Source of the DNA: Planctomycetota bacterium
Lineage (GTDB): Bacteria > Planctomycetota > Planctomycetia > Planctomycetales > Planctomycetaceae
Assembly (NCBI GenBank): GCA_027622115.1
Contig: JAQBZS010000412.1
Span: 1 to 6,665, forward strand
Direction: 5' to 3'
DNA: 6,665 nt
In this document: piece after piece, positions 1 through 6,438 of the stretch
Numbering within the stretch: the first letter of the stretch is position 1
Layout of the letters: every line of letters starts with the position of its first letter
The notes under the pieces: model-generated
Database searches by the model: none
What the model saw: only the letters and a program-made list of their open reading frames with translations
What the model was told of the DNA's origin: nothing
Made by a program: the position numbers and the translations under genes

Positions 1-9
1 TCTCTGTTT

Positions 10-31
10 CTAAGCCAGACCCCGATCCCCC
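10..31. repeat. Fragment of family B repeat (right-arm end)
   Basis: The 20 bases at 11-30, starting TAAGCCAGACCCCG, match the reverse complement of the outer end of the family B repeat at 2335-2354 exactly. A shorter echo, TAAGCCAGA, follows at 51-59. Only one arm is visible, and any partner arm would lie before the window starts. The short 1-114 stretch otherwise holds only the ribosome binding site of the phosphate transporter gene; I see no convincing promoter there. Confidence 0.6.
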
Positions 32-103
32 CAATGTGACAAACTCGAGCTAAGCCAGAACTCGGGAACGAGGGCACTCGACAAGAAGCTCGATCAACTC
101 TGC

Positions 104-107
104 GGAG
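104..107 (+). promoter_or_regulatory. Shine-Dalgarno site of pit
   Basis: GGAG lies 7 bases upstream of the ATG at 115. This good spacing supports that ATG as the start of the phosphate transporter rather than an internal methionine. Confidence 0.7.
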
Positions 108-114
108 ACCGAGA

Positions 115-1221
115 ATGACATGGGTCGCGATCATCATCGCTGGTGCGATGCTCGCTTACGCCAACGGCGCGAACGACAACTTCAAAGGTGTCGCCACGTT
201 GTTCGGAAGCGGAACGACCAATCACCGCCGCGCCTTGGCATGGGCCACCGCCACGACGCTGCTCGGTTCCTTGTGCGCGGTTTGGTTGGCGGGTGAGTTG
301 CTCGGCCGTTTCAGCGGCAAGGGAATCGTGCCGGACACGTTTACGGGCGAGCCGACTTTTGCGATGGCCGTGGCGCTGGGCGCCGGACTCACCGTGCTGC
401 TGGCCACAAGGATTGGCATGCCGATCTCGACCACGCACGCGCTGGTCGGCGCTCTCACCGGAGCCGCCATCGCTTCAGCGGCTGTTGTGGATTGGGAACT
501 CCTCGCGAGCAAGTTCTTTGTGCCGTTGTTGCTCAGCCCGTTGATCGCGATCGTCAGTGCCATGTTGCTGTACCCGATGTTTCGGGCGGCGCGGAAATCC
601 TTGGGAATCACCAGCAATACTTGTTTCTGCGTGGGAGTGGAAACGATCGAGACGCTACCCGGCATCAACACGGAACTCGCCGTCGTGCGTGCCGAGACAT
701 TGTCGACATCGCTCGGAACACCGGTGACTTGCGAACAGCAATATTCGGGGCGACTGCTGGGCGTGAATTGCGACGCCGCGTTGGATGCCGCCCACTTCGG
801 TTCGGCGGGCCTGATGAGTTTTGCTCGCGGTCTCAACGACACGCCGAAGATCGCAGCGTTCTTCTTGATCGCGCCTCAGATGACCCCAATTGGAGCGTTG
901 GCAATTTGCGGAGTCTCGATCGCCATCGGTGGAGTCCTCAGTTCTCGGCGCGTCGCCGAAACCATGAGCCATCGAATTACGCCCATGAATGCCGGGCAAG
1001 GCTTCACGGCAAACTTGATCACAGCCCTGACGGTGTTGGGTGCCAGTCGATTGGGTCTACCGGTTTCCACAACGCACGTCTCCTGCGGATCCCTGTACGG
1101 AATGGGCACGGTGACTCGACAGGCGCGTTGGGGATCGATCTCGAAGATCTTGCTTGCCTGGGCGGTGACTCTACCGCTTGCCGCCTTGATCGCCGCCGTG
1201 TCATCGTTGCTGCTTTCGTAA
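115..1221 (+). CDS. pit: PiT-family inorganic phosphate transporter
   Basis: This 368-residue membrane protein probably imports inorganic phosphate across the cytoplasmic membrane, as PiT (PHO-4) carriers do using H+ or Na+ gradients with metal-phosphate as substrate. The two inverted family repeats are visible. The first has GANDN at 18-22 and PISTTH at 103-108. The second has RGLNDTPK at 238-245 and PVSTTH at 316-321. Roughly nine hydrophobic segments flank a hydrophilic central loop (about 157-228) that contains C170, C172, C206 and C219. The start is set by GGAG 7 bases upstream and a membrane segment beginning at once. The PhoU-like DUF47 partner gene often found beside pit is not in the window. 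The gene converges on lptB, separated by a hairpin repeat. Family assignment is firm; the substrate (phosphate rather than sulfate) is inferred. Confidence 0.93.
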   Translation: MTWVAIIIAGAMLAYANGANDNFKGVATLFGSGTTNHRRALAWATATTLLGSLCAVWLAGELLGRFSGKGIVPDTFTGEPTFAMAVALGAGLTVLLATRIGMPISTTHALVGALTGAAIASAAVVDWELLASKFFVPLLLSPLIAIVSAMLLYPMFRAARKSLGITSNTCFCVGVETIETLPGINTELAVVRAETLSTSLGTPVTCEQQYSGRLLGVNCDAALDAAHFGSAGLMSFARGLNDTPKIAAFFLIAPQMTPIGALAICGVSIAIGGVLSSRRVAETMSHRITPMNAGQGFTANLITALTVLGASRLGLPVSTTHVSCGSLYGMGTVTRQARWGSISKILLAWAVTLPLAALIAAVSSLLLS

Positions 1222-1231
1222 GGCAACTCGC

Positions 1232-1290
1232 AAGCTATCACGGGACCATTGTCCCGTGGCTGCTCGGGACAATGGTCCCAAGCTACGGTC
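1232..1290. repeat. Family A REP/BIME-like inverted pair between convergent genes
   Basis: Two hairpin units face each other. GGGACCATTGTCCCG lies at 1242-1256 and its exact reverse complement at 1265-1279. Each unit also folds alone: the first has a 7-bp stem (ACGGGAC/GTCCCGT) with loop CATT, the second a GGGAC/GTCCC stem with loop AATG. AAGCT lies outside both arms, and the right end reads AAGCTACGGTC, which is GTAGCTTGGGAC on the other strand. It occupies nearly the whole gap between the pit and lptB stops, so it could serve as a bidirectional transcription barrier. No T-tract is present, so I do not call it a classical terminator. Confidence 0.85.
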
Positions 1291-1297
1291 CGCGTTC

Positions 1298-2305
1298 TCA
1301 CGCCGCCGAGTCCGCAGGTTGCTCGAAGGTTTTTGAATCTTCGACAATCGCAGCGTCATCCGGCACTGCTTCATCCGGCGCGGCGTCAAGCAACTCGTCA
1401 ACAGGTTCAACAGCCGATGGCGGCAACGTCGGATCGACGACTTCGTCTATTTTTGGCTCTTCCGAATCGCCCACTTCTGAATCCGGAACTTCGACTTCCA
1501 CGACGTCCGGCGGCACGGGAATCACAGCATTCAAGCGTGAATTGCCCAAATCTTGGAAGGCTTCCTTGCCTTCGATAATCGAGTTCGCATCGAAGCGTCT
1601 GCCGAAATACGCATCTTGTGCCTCGGGGTTACTGAGCACGGTTTCCGCGCTCCCGGTCACAACCACCTTGCCCTGACAAATGATGTAGTTGCGATCCGTG
1701 ATCGTCAGCGTTTCGCGTTCGCGGTGATCCGTCAACAGAATCGCGATTCCGCTGTCTCGCAGTTGTTTGATGATGTCCTGCACATCGTGAATTGTCCGCG
1801 GGTCGATCCCGGTGAATGGCTCGTCGAGCAGAATCAGTTCGGGATCACTGGCCAGGCACCTTGCGATTTCCAGCCGCCGCTTCTCGCCGCCGGACAACGT
1901 TCCCGATGTCTGATGCCGATGATCCAGCAAGCCGAATTCGCCCAGCAGTCGTTCGGTCTTTTCCATACGTTCGGTGCGACCAATCTTGAGATACTCCAGA
2001 ATGGCGAACATGTTTTCCTCGACGGTGAGCTTGCCGAAGATGCTCTCTTGTTGCGGAAGATATCCCATGCCCAGCCGAGCCCGCTTATACATGGGCCAGT
2101 CGGTGACATCGGTGTCTTTCAGGAAGACTCGACCGTCGGTGGGCGCGATGAGGCCGCAAGTCATGCTGAAACTGGTGGATTTCCCCGCCCCGTTCGGACC
2201 CAAAAGGCCCACGATTTCTCCGGGATTGACGTGGAAATCGACACCGTCCACGGCTCGTTTACCCGGGTAATCTTTCACCAGACCGACGCAATTCAGCAGT
2301 GTCAT
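1298..2305 (-). CDS. lptB: LptB-like LPS-export ABC transporter ATPase with acidic C-terminal tail
   Basis: The 335-residue protein is probably the cytoplasmic ATPase of the Lpt complex, powering LPS extraction by LptF/LptG. ABC motifs are complete: Walker A GPNGAGKST 36-44, Q-loop in GYLPQ (Q85), signature LSGGE 137-141, Walker B LILLDE 157-162 with catalytic E162, D-loop TGID 165-168 and H-loop H194. LptB hallmarks include YLPQQESIF and a TDHxxRETL-like block, here TDHRERETL (192-200) instead of the TDHNVRETL of E. coli. E. coli LptB has 241 residues. This one matches it to about residue 240, then adds a low-complexity tail. Residues 261-335 hold 23 Asp/Glu, 2 Lys and 12 Pro. The start is supported by GGAGGA 5 bases upstream. 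No lptA, lptC, lptF or lptG is visible nearby. An LptB-like ATPase for another exporter is the main alternative. Confidence 0.9.
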   Translation of the reverse strand: MTLLNCVGLVKDYPGKRAVDGVDFHVNPGEIVGLLGPNGAGKSTSFSMTCGLIAPTDGRVFLKDTDVTDWPMYKRARLGMGYLPQQESIFGKLTVEENMFAILEYLKIGRTERMEKTERLLGEFGLLDHRHQTSGTLSGGEKRRLEIARCLASDPELILLDEPFTGIDPRTIHDVQDIIKQLRDSGIAILLTDHRERETLTITDRNYIICQGKVVVTGSAETVLSNPEAQDAYFGRRFDANSIIEGKEAFQDLGNSRLNAVIPVPPDVVEVEVPDSEVGDSEEPKIDEVVDPTLPPSAVEPVDELLDAAPDEAVPDDAAIVEDSKTFEQPADSAA

Positions 2306-2310
2306 CGCAG

Positions 2311-2316
2311 TCCTCC
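2311..2316 (-). promoter_or_regulatory. Shine-Dalgarno site of lptB
   Basis: On the minus strand GGAGGA sits 5 bases before the ATG at 2305. It is the strongest ribosome binding site in the window and fixes the lptB start. Confidence 0.75.
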
Positions 2317-2340
2317 GTGACTGGTTACGATTTGGGGATC

Positions 2341-2431
2341 GGGGTCTGGCTTACGTATTTCAGATTTGGCGGGCGTTCGACGTGGAATTTCCCAACAACG
2401 GCAACCGCTAAACCTGAAATCCGTAAGCCAG
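2341..2431. repeat. Family B inverted repeat, copy 1 (MITE-like)
   Basis: The left arm at 2346-2367 and the right arm at 2410-2431 are 22-base reverse complements with two mismatches, separated by 42 bases. The left end GGGGTCTGGCTTACG and the inner CAGATTTGGCGGGCG recur almost unchanged in copy 2. It begins about 25 bases upstream of the lptB ribosome binding site, so it lies in the lptB leader or promoter region. It has no coding potential and no T-tract. A miniature inverted-repeat element or a structured extragenic repeat both fit. Confidence 0.8.
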
Positions 2432-2552
2432 CGTAGGCACGTCGCATCAACGACATCGCCCGAAATTCAAAAGCCGACGACCGAGCGATTCTCGTTTTTC
2501 GGTGATGTGGGCGAATCGAACTCTCTTAAGAAACATGCGAATTGAGGACTTG
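2432..2552. other. Spacer between the two family B copies
   Basis: These 121 bases separate the two repeats in the 350-base gap between lptB and lepB-1. I see no open frame with a ribosome binding site and no RNA gene. The only structure noted is a 4-bp stem followed by five T at 2482-2499, too weak to call. A promoter for lptB may lie here, but no clear -35/-10 pair could be read. Confidence 0.4.
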
Positions 2553-2649
2553 GGGGTCAGGCTTACGGCTTTCAGATTTGGCGGGTTGACGCTCTCGGTG
2601 AAGCCGGAATACACCGCCCGCCAAATCTGAAACCCGTAAGCCAGACCCC
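2553..2649. repeat. Family B inverted repeat, copy 2 (MITE-like)
   Basis: The arms at 2553-2585 and 2617-2649 are 33-base reverse complements with only two mismatches (positions 7 and 17), around a 31-base centre. The right arm, read on the minus strand, carries GGGGTCTGGCTTACG followed by TTTCAGATTTGGCGGGCG, nearly the left arm of copy 1. The element ends 6 bases beyond the lepB-1 stop codon, so in the transcript it would form a long stem immediately 3' of that gene. This may protect the 3' end or help stop transcription. Confidence 0.85.
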
Positions 2650-2655
2650 GGAAAG

Positions 2656-4569
2656 TCAACGAATGCGACTCATCCGCCAAACTTGGGGATAGAACGGCAA
2701 CCGCCAACTGGGATAGCTCCAATCACGATGTTGGCCGTCATGGTGCCAACCCAGCGGATAGCCGTTCCCGCCGTTCATGAAGGGGACGCCGTGCGGCCAA
2801 TAGATGAAAAACGCCTTGCCGATCAGAGCCTTTCGCGGCACTGAATGACGATGCGTGAAATCGACGCGTGGTTCCGTCCACAGGCGGCTGTCTTTGCTGC
2901 GAGGACTGTTGTCGCCCAATACGAGGAATTCGTCGAACTCGGGATTTTTCGGATCCTTGGTCAATTCAAACACGACCTCGCCGTATTCCTGATTTCGGTT
3001 TTCCACCGCCGTCTTGTAGGTGTGGCCCCAACCATAGATCTGGTTTTCCGGATTGGGATCGGTGGGATGGGTCAGCAAATCGGACAAAATCAACGGCGAC
3101 GTGTTTCCCAGCTCGGAAACCGGGATCATCCCGCGTTGCGGCACGAAGGACTCGCCGCGGTAATAAATGTCGCGTTTGACGGTCAACCGCGACACATTCA
3201 GATCCACCCCGTGAGCGGCAATCGCCAGCGGAATCAGGTCTCGATCCGTGGGACTTCGAAAGCCGACATCCGGATGCTTGACGGTTGTCGGTGCGTCAAA
3301 TTCGACCAAGCCGCCATCCACCCACAGCGTCAAGCGATCATCCACGTTCGCGAATTCCAAGTCGTAGGTATCGCCCCCAACGACATCGCATTTCCCGGAC
3401 GCAACTTTCTCGACGTGCGGATCATCGCGATCCAATTCGTTATCGACATAATACAGCCGCACGTCGCCGGTCTTGGGCCTGATCTCGCAGCGATACCACC
3501 GCAGGCCTTCGACCAATTCGAGTCGCACGACGGCATCCTCCGTGGGCTCGTCGATCCGGCACCGGCACGACAGCGTCAAGTCCCCCACCCAGTAATAGCC
3601 AAAGTCCGACACGTTGTTGTTGCTGGTGAACGCGTTGTAGCCGCAGCTATCCGCAATCAGCTGCGGCCGAGGTTCCCAGCGCGGAGCGTCGTCTTGCTTG
3701 ACTCGTTGCCAATCATCTTCGTTGGGTACAAAGTGGCGGTAACGCAACCAACGGAATTCGCCATTTGTCGCTTGAGCGCCCTTCAGCGTGTACGAGTTGC
3801 CCTCGGAGCCCGCCCAGCCGTTTGGATCTTCGACCCAGCCGGCGATCGAATTGTCGTCGCCGGGATCTTCCACCATGCCCGCCCATCGCAGCGGCCAGCC
3901 GGCTTCTTGCAGCCGCTTCGGGCGGTGACCGTCGTCGTTGACCAGAATCTGCAACACGCGTTGTTTATTGGGATCGTCTTTTCGCAAGATGTCGTAGCGA
4001 TGGTCACCCTCGTTCCAAGCAAACAGATCGCCGCGTTCGATCTTGATCTTTTCGCCCGGCAACCCCACCAGCCGCTTGATGTAGTTCGTTTTCGGCTCTT
4101 CGGGGAACTTGAACACCACCACGTCGAATCGACTGGGAGTCGCGAACTCGAACGGGAATTTGTTGACGAGAATCCGGTCGCCCTTGAAGGCCGGTAAATC
4201 CTTGACGGGATTCTTGAAGCCGCAGTTCGAGCAATAGGCTTCTTGGATGCGATTGGCCGGCACGTAGAAGCCGTTCCGATCGACTTCGTCGCTGGCCCCA
4301 ATGGCGAACTCGAAGCCGCACTCGTCGCAAACACAGCTTTTGTGGCGGCCATACAGCGTCGGAGCCATCGACCCGGTCGGGATGACAAACGCTTCCGCTT
4401 CAAACGTACGAAACAAGAATGCCAGGATGAAGGCGACGACCACGGACTCGACGGTTTCTCGCCAACCACTTTGCGGGCGTTGTAGATCCGATTTTCTGCG
4501 GTCTTTCGCATCGCCCGGCTTGTCGGTGCTGGAGGAACCGGCTTTGGGCTTGGAATTAGTTTTGGGCAT
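2656..4569 (-). CDS. lepB: Type I signal peptidase with two large insertions (paralogue 1)
   Basis: This membrane-bound S26 serine protease should remove signal peptides from exported proteins on the outer face of the cytoplasmic membrane. It has 637 residues against 324 in E. coli LepB. A basic N-terminus is followed by one membrane segment (about 38-57), then IPTGSMAPT with nucleophile S67. TNYIKRLVGLPGE carries the general base K165, and LGDNSPRSKDSR lies at 551-562. The C-terminal SRIR resembles the family's SRI ending. Two regions are extra. Residues 73-129 hold C79, C81/C84 and C113/C116, a zinc-ribbon-like or disulfide module. About 185-545 separates the Lys and GDN boxes; its 325-470 part is beta-rich with WYRCEI, DRLTLWVDGG and AAHG, suggesting a concanavalin/LamG-like jelly roll. 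The upstream Shine-Dalgarno is weak. It follows a paralogue on the same strand. Confidence 0.92.
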   Translation of the reverse strand: MPKTNSKPKAGSSSTDKPGDAKDRRKSDLQRPQSGWRETVESVVVAFILAFLFRTFEAEAFVIPTGSMAPTLYGRHKSCVCDECGFEFAIGASDEVDRNGFYVPANRIQEAYCSNCGFKNPVKDLPAFKGDRILVNKFPFEFATPSRFDVVVFKFPEEPKTNYIKRLVGLPGEKIKIERGDLFAWNEGDHRYDILRKDDPNKQRVLQILVNDDGHRPKRLQEAGWPLRWAGMVEDPGDDNSIAGWVEDPNGWAGSEGNSYTLKGAQATNGEFRWLRYRHFVPNEDDWQRVKQDDAPRWEPRPQLIADSCGYNAFTSNNNVSDFGYYWVGDLTLSCRCRIDEPTEDAVVRLELVEGLRWYRCEIRPKTGDVRLYYVDNELDRDDPHVEKVASGKCDVVGGDTYDLEFANVDDRLTLWVDGGLVEFDAPTTVKHPDVGFRSPTDRDLIPLAIAAHGVDLNVSRLTVKRDIYYRGESFVPQRGMIPVSELGNTSPLILSDLLTHPTDPNPENQIYGWGHTYKTAVENRNQEYGEVVFELTKDPKNPEFDEFLVLGDNSPRSKDSRLWTEPRVDFTHRHSVPRKALIGKAFFIYWPHGVPFMNGGNGYPLGWHHDGQHRDWSYPSWRLPFYPQVWRMSRIR

Positions 4570-4594
4570 CGTCTCAATCGGTTTTCAGTTGGAA

Positions 4595-4681
4595 GTAGCA
4601 CGGGACCATTGTCCCGTGACGGCTTGGGATCGCTTGGGACGGTCCCGTGACCGCTCGGGACAGTGGTCCCAAGCTACGGTC
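4595..4681. repeat. Family A REP/BIME-like cluster between the lepB paralogues
   Basis: The cluster is bounded by GTAGC (4595-4599) and GCTAC (4673-4677), the GTAG/CTAC ends typical of REP sequences. Inside are three hairpins: GGGAC-CATT-GTCCC at 4602-4615, a shortened GGGAC-G-GTCCC at 4636-4646, and GGGAC-AGTG-GTCCC at 4657-4670. The middle comes from an internal duplication: GTCCCGTGAC occurs at 4611-4620 and 4642-4651, 31 bases apart, and GCTTGGGA at 4622-4629 and 4632-4639. The cluster fills most of the 115-base gap between the two signal peptidase genes and ends 25 bases before the lepB-1 ATG, so any joint transcript would carry these hairpins between the cistrons. Confidence 0.85.
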
Positions 4682-4684
4682 GAG

Positions 4685-6409
4685 TCAGTGAATGTAACGA
4701 ATGCGTGAGACGTCCGGGATGCGGAACCGCCGTTCGACTCCGCCGACTTTCAACTTGCCGGGTCGCGACGGCAAGTGAACCAGGAATGGCTTGCCGATCA
4801 GCAATCGCTGGTTCACGACCGGCTCCTTCCAATTGCGGCTGTCGGACGAGACCGGGCTGTTGTCTCCCAACACGAACATTTCCTCGGGACCAAGCACATA
4901 CGCCGAATTCACCGCGTGTCGCGCTCGACCCGGAGTGTAGTACACGTCCCGATACAGCTTGAGCGATTCGACCAACAGCGTTCCGCCGTGGGCCGCGAAT
5001 CTCACGCGAGCGTCGCGATCGACCACCAACTTGCCCGCATCCCCGATCGGTTCCGGGATATCCCACGGATTGACGGCTTGCCAACCATCCAACGCGACGC
5101 TGACTCGATGATCAAACAGCGACATTTCAATCACCACGCCGTCCTTGGTGTCGACTTCCGCCGGCCAGTCTTCCGCTCGCAACGGAGACGTCTTGCCGTC
5201 TTGATACAGCTGAATCGAACGACGCTCCGCATCGACATGGCACTGAAATCGGCCCGTCGGATGCCACATTTCCACGACGAATTGGCCGGACGATTCCGTG
5301 AAGTGAACGTTCATGGAGACCATCAAATCCAGAATGGGAACACTGGTGCGTTCGTCCTCGGGCCCGTTGTACGCATACCCGTCCGTGATGGGGGCTCGAT
5401 GCGACTGCTCGAACAGATCACGCACGGACTGCTGAAACTGAATATCGCGATCCAGTGCCTGCAATCGCTGCAACCATTGAGCGGACATCACGCCTCGACA
5501 GGCTAGTTCGCGGCTGTTGAAGTCATATTCGATCGGAGTTGCAAAAGGGACGGCCCCATCCGGGTTGAGCACGTCGCGGATTCCGTTTGGCGCATCCCGG
5601 TTCAGCGAGACGACGCTGCGGTGTTCCCCGCCCGAACGAATCCAATGCCGATACGTCACCCATTCCGAATTGGGTGTCGTTGTATCGACGGGCCTGAACC
5701 GGAATCCCGAGCCGCTGCGCTTCCAAGACGGCTCACGATTGGAAGCGGATGTTCGTGGTTCCTGGCGAGTCAGCACCCAACGAGGCCGCCAGTTCTGGTC
5801 ATCACGCGGTTCAAATTCTTGGTCGTACACCAGAATCCGAGTCGATCGTTGGCTGTCCAAATCTTTTCGTTGCAGTTTTCCATTGATGAGCACATCCCCA
5901 GCACGGACGAGCACGCTTTCCCCTGGCAAGCCGATCAGCCGTTTCACGTAGGCTTCATTGGGCTCGTACGGATTCCGAAAGACAATGATTTCCCAACGAT
6001 TCGGCAGCCGAAACAGATACGCCGCCTTGTGAACCAGAAGTTGATCGCCCTGATTGACGGGCACGTCCGAGATGTCGATCTCCGGCTGCGAGCAATTCGG
6101 ACAGCGAACAATTCTCGCCGCCGTTTGTAGATCCTGGGCCTTGGCCGATCCGCCGGTCACGGAGTCGTCGAACGCGGCACCCACGGTGAATTCGTGCCGA
6201 CACGACGGGCAAACCACCTGTCGATGAAAACCCAACAGGCACGGTGCCATGGATCCCGTCGAAATCATGTAGCCTTCGACTTCGAACGTGCGAAACAGAA
6301 TCACGGCAATCACCAAGCACACGGCGATATCCACGAGCGCGCGGAGCGAGATCGAGTCGCGCGGTGCGTCATGTTCGGACGGCTCGGGTTTCTCGGAGTC
6401 GGTTTCCAT
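4685..6409 (-). CDS. lepB: Type I signal peptidase with two large insertions (paralogue 2)
   Basis: This second S26 signal peptidase has 574 residues from the ATG at 6409. An in-frame TTG at 6460 would add 17 residues. I prefer the ATG because the extension overlaps a perfect palindrome; neither start has a clear Shine-Dalgarno. Numbered from the ATG, the membrane segment is about 23-40, nucleophile S53 lies in STGSMAP, and base K156 in AYVKRLIGLPGE. GDNS (515-518) and DSR (523-525) follow, and the end SRIRYIH resembles the E. coli SRIGGIH ending. CxxC pairs 67/70 and 103/106 sit between the Ser and Lys boxes. The insert from about 173 to 505 includes a helical stretch (309-337) and a beta-rich part ending AAHGG...LYRDVYY, clearly homologous to paralogue 1 (AAHGV...VKRDIYY). 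The usual Pro before TGSM is Ser here. Different substrates for the two enzymes are plausible but unproven. Confidence 0.9.
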   Translation of the reverse strand: METDSEKPEPSEHDAPRDSISLRALVDIAVCLVIAVILFRTFEVEGYMISTGSMAPCLLGFHRQVVCPSCRHEFTVGAAFDDSVTGGSAKAQDLQTAARIVRCPNCSQPEIDISDVPVNQGDQLLVHKAAYLFRLPNRWEIIVFRNPYEPNEAYVKRLIGLPGESVLVRAGDVLINGKLQRKDLDSQRSTRILVYDQEFEPRDDQNWRPRWVLTRQEPRTSASNREPSWKRSGSGFRFRPVDTTTPNSEWVTYRHWIRSGGEHRSVVSLNRDAPNGIRDVLNPDGAVPFATPIEYDFNSRELACRGVMSAQWLQRLQALDRDIQFQQSVRDLFEQSHRAPITDGYAYNGPEDERTSVPILDLMVSMNVHFTESSGQFVVEMWHPTGRFQCHVDAERRSIQLYQDGKTSPLRAEDWPAEVDTKDGVVIEMSLFDHRVSVALDGWQAVNPWDIPEPIGDAGKLVVDRDARVRFAAHGGTLLVESLKLYRDVYYTPGRARHAVNSAYVLGPEEMFVLGDNSPVSSDSRNWKEPVVNQRLLIGKPFLVHLPSRPGKLKVGGVERRFRIPDVSRIRYIH

Positions 6410-6438
6410 CGCTGCACGGCATCTGTCGGGACTGGATC

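Noticed and set aside
492..1676. Open frame (394 codons) on the + strand overlapping pit and the lptB tail
   Set aside because: It is in another frame of pit and antisense to lptB, with low-complexity Ser/Thr sequence that mirrors the acidic tail. It runs through the repeat between the genes.
2482..2499. Possible intrinsic terminator (CGAG-CGATT-CTCG-TTTTT) on the + strand
   Set aside because: The stem is only 4 bp, and no + strand gene ends upstream of it within reach.
2845..4197. Long open frame (450 codons) on the + strand
   Set aside because: It lies wholly antisense to paralogue 1 of the signal peptidase, whose motifs are unmistakable. It shows no recognisable domain and no ribosome binding site, so it is a by-product of codon bias.
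4595..4681. CRISPR-like array of short repeats
   Set aside because: Units are palindromic, alternate in orientation, are not evenly spaced and lack unique spacers of constant length. There are no cas genes.
4775..5506. Open frame (243 codons) on the + strand antisense to paralogue 2
   Set aside because: It is fully covered by the lepB-2 coding region, with no domain and no ribosome binding site.
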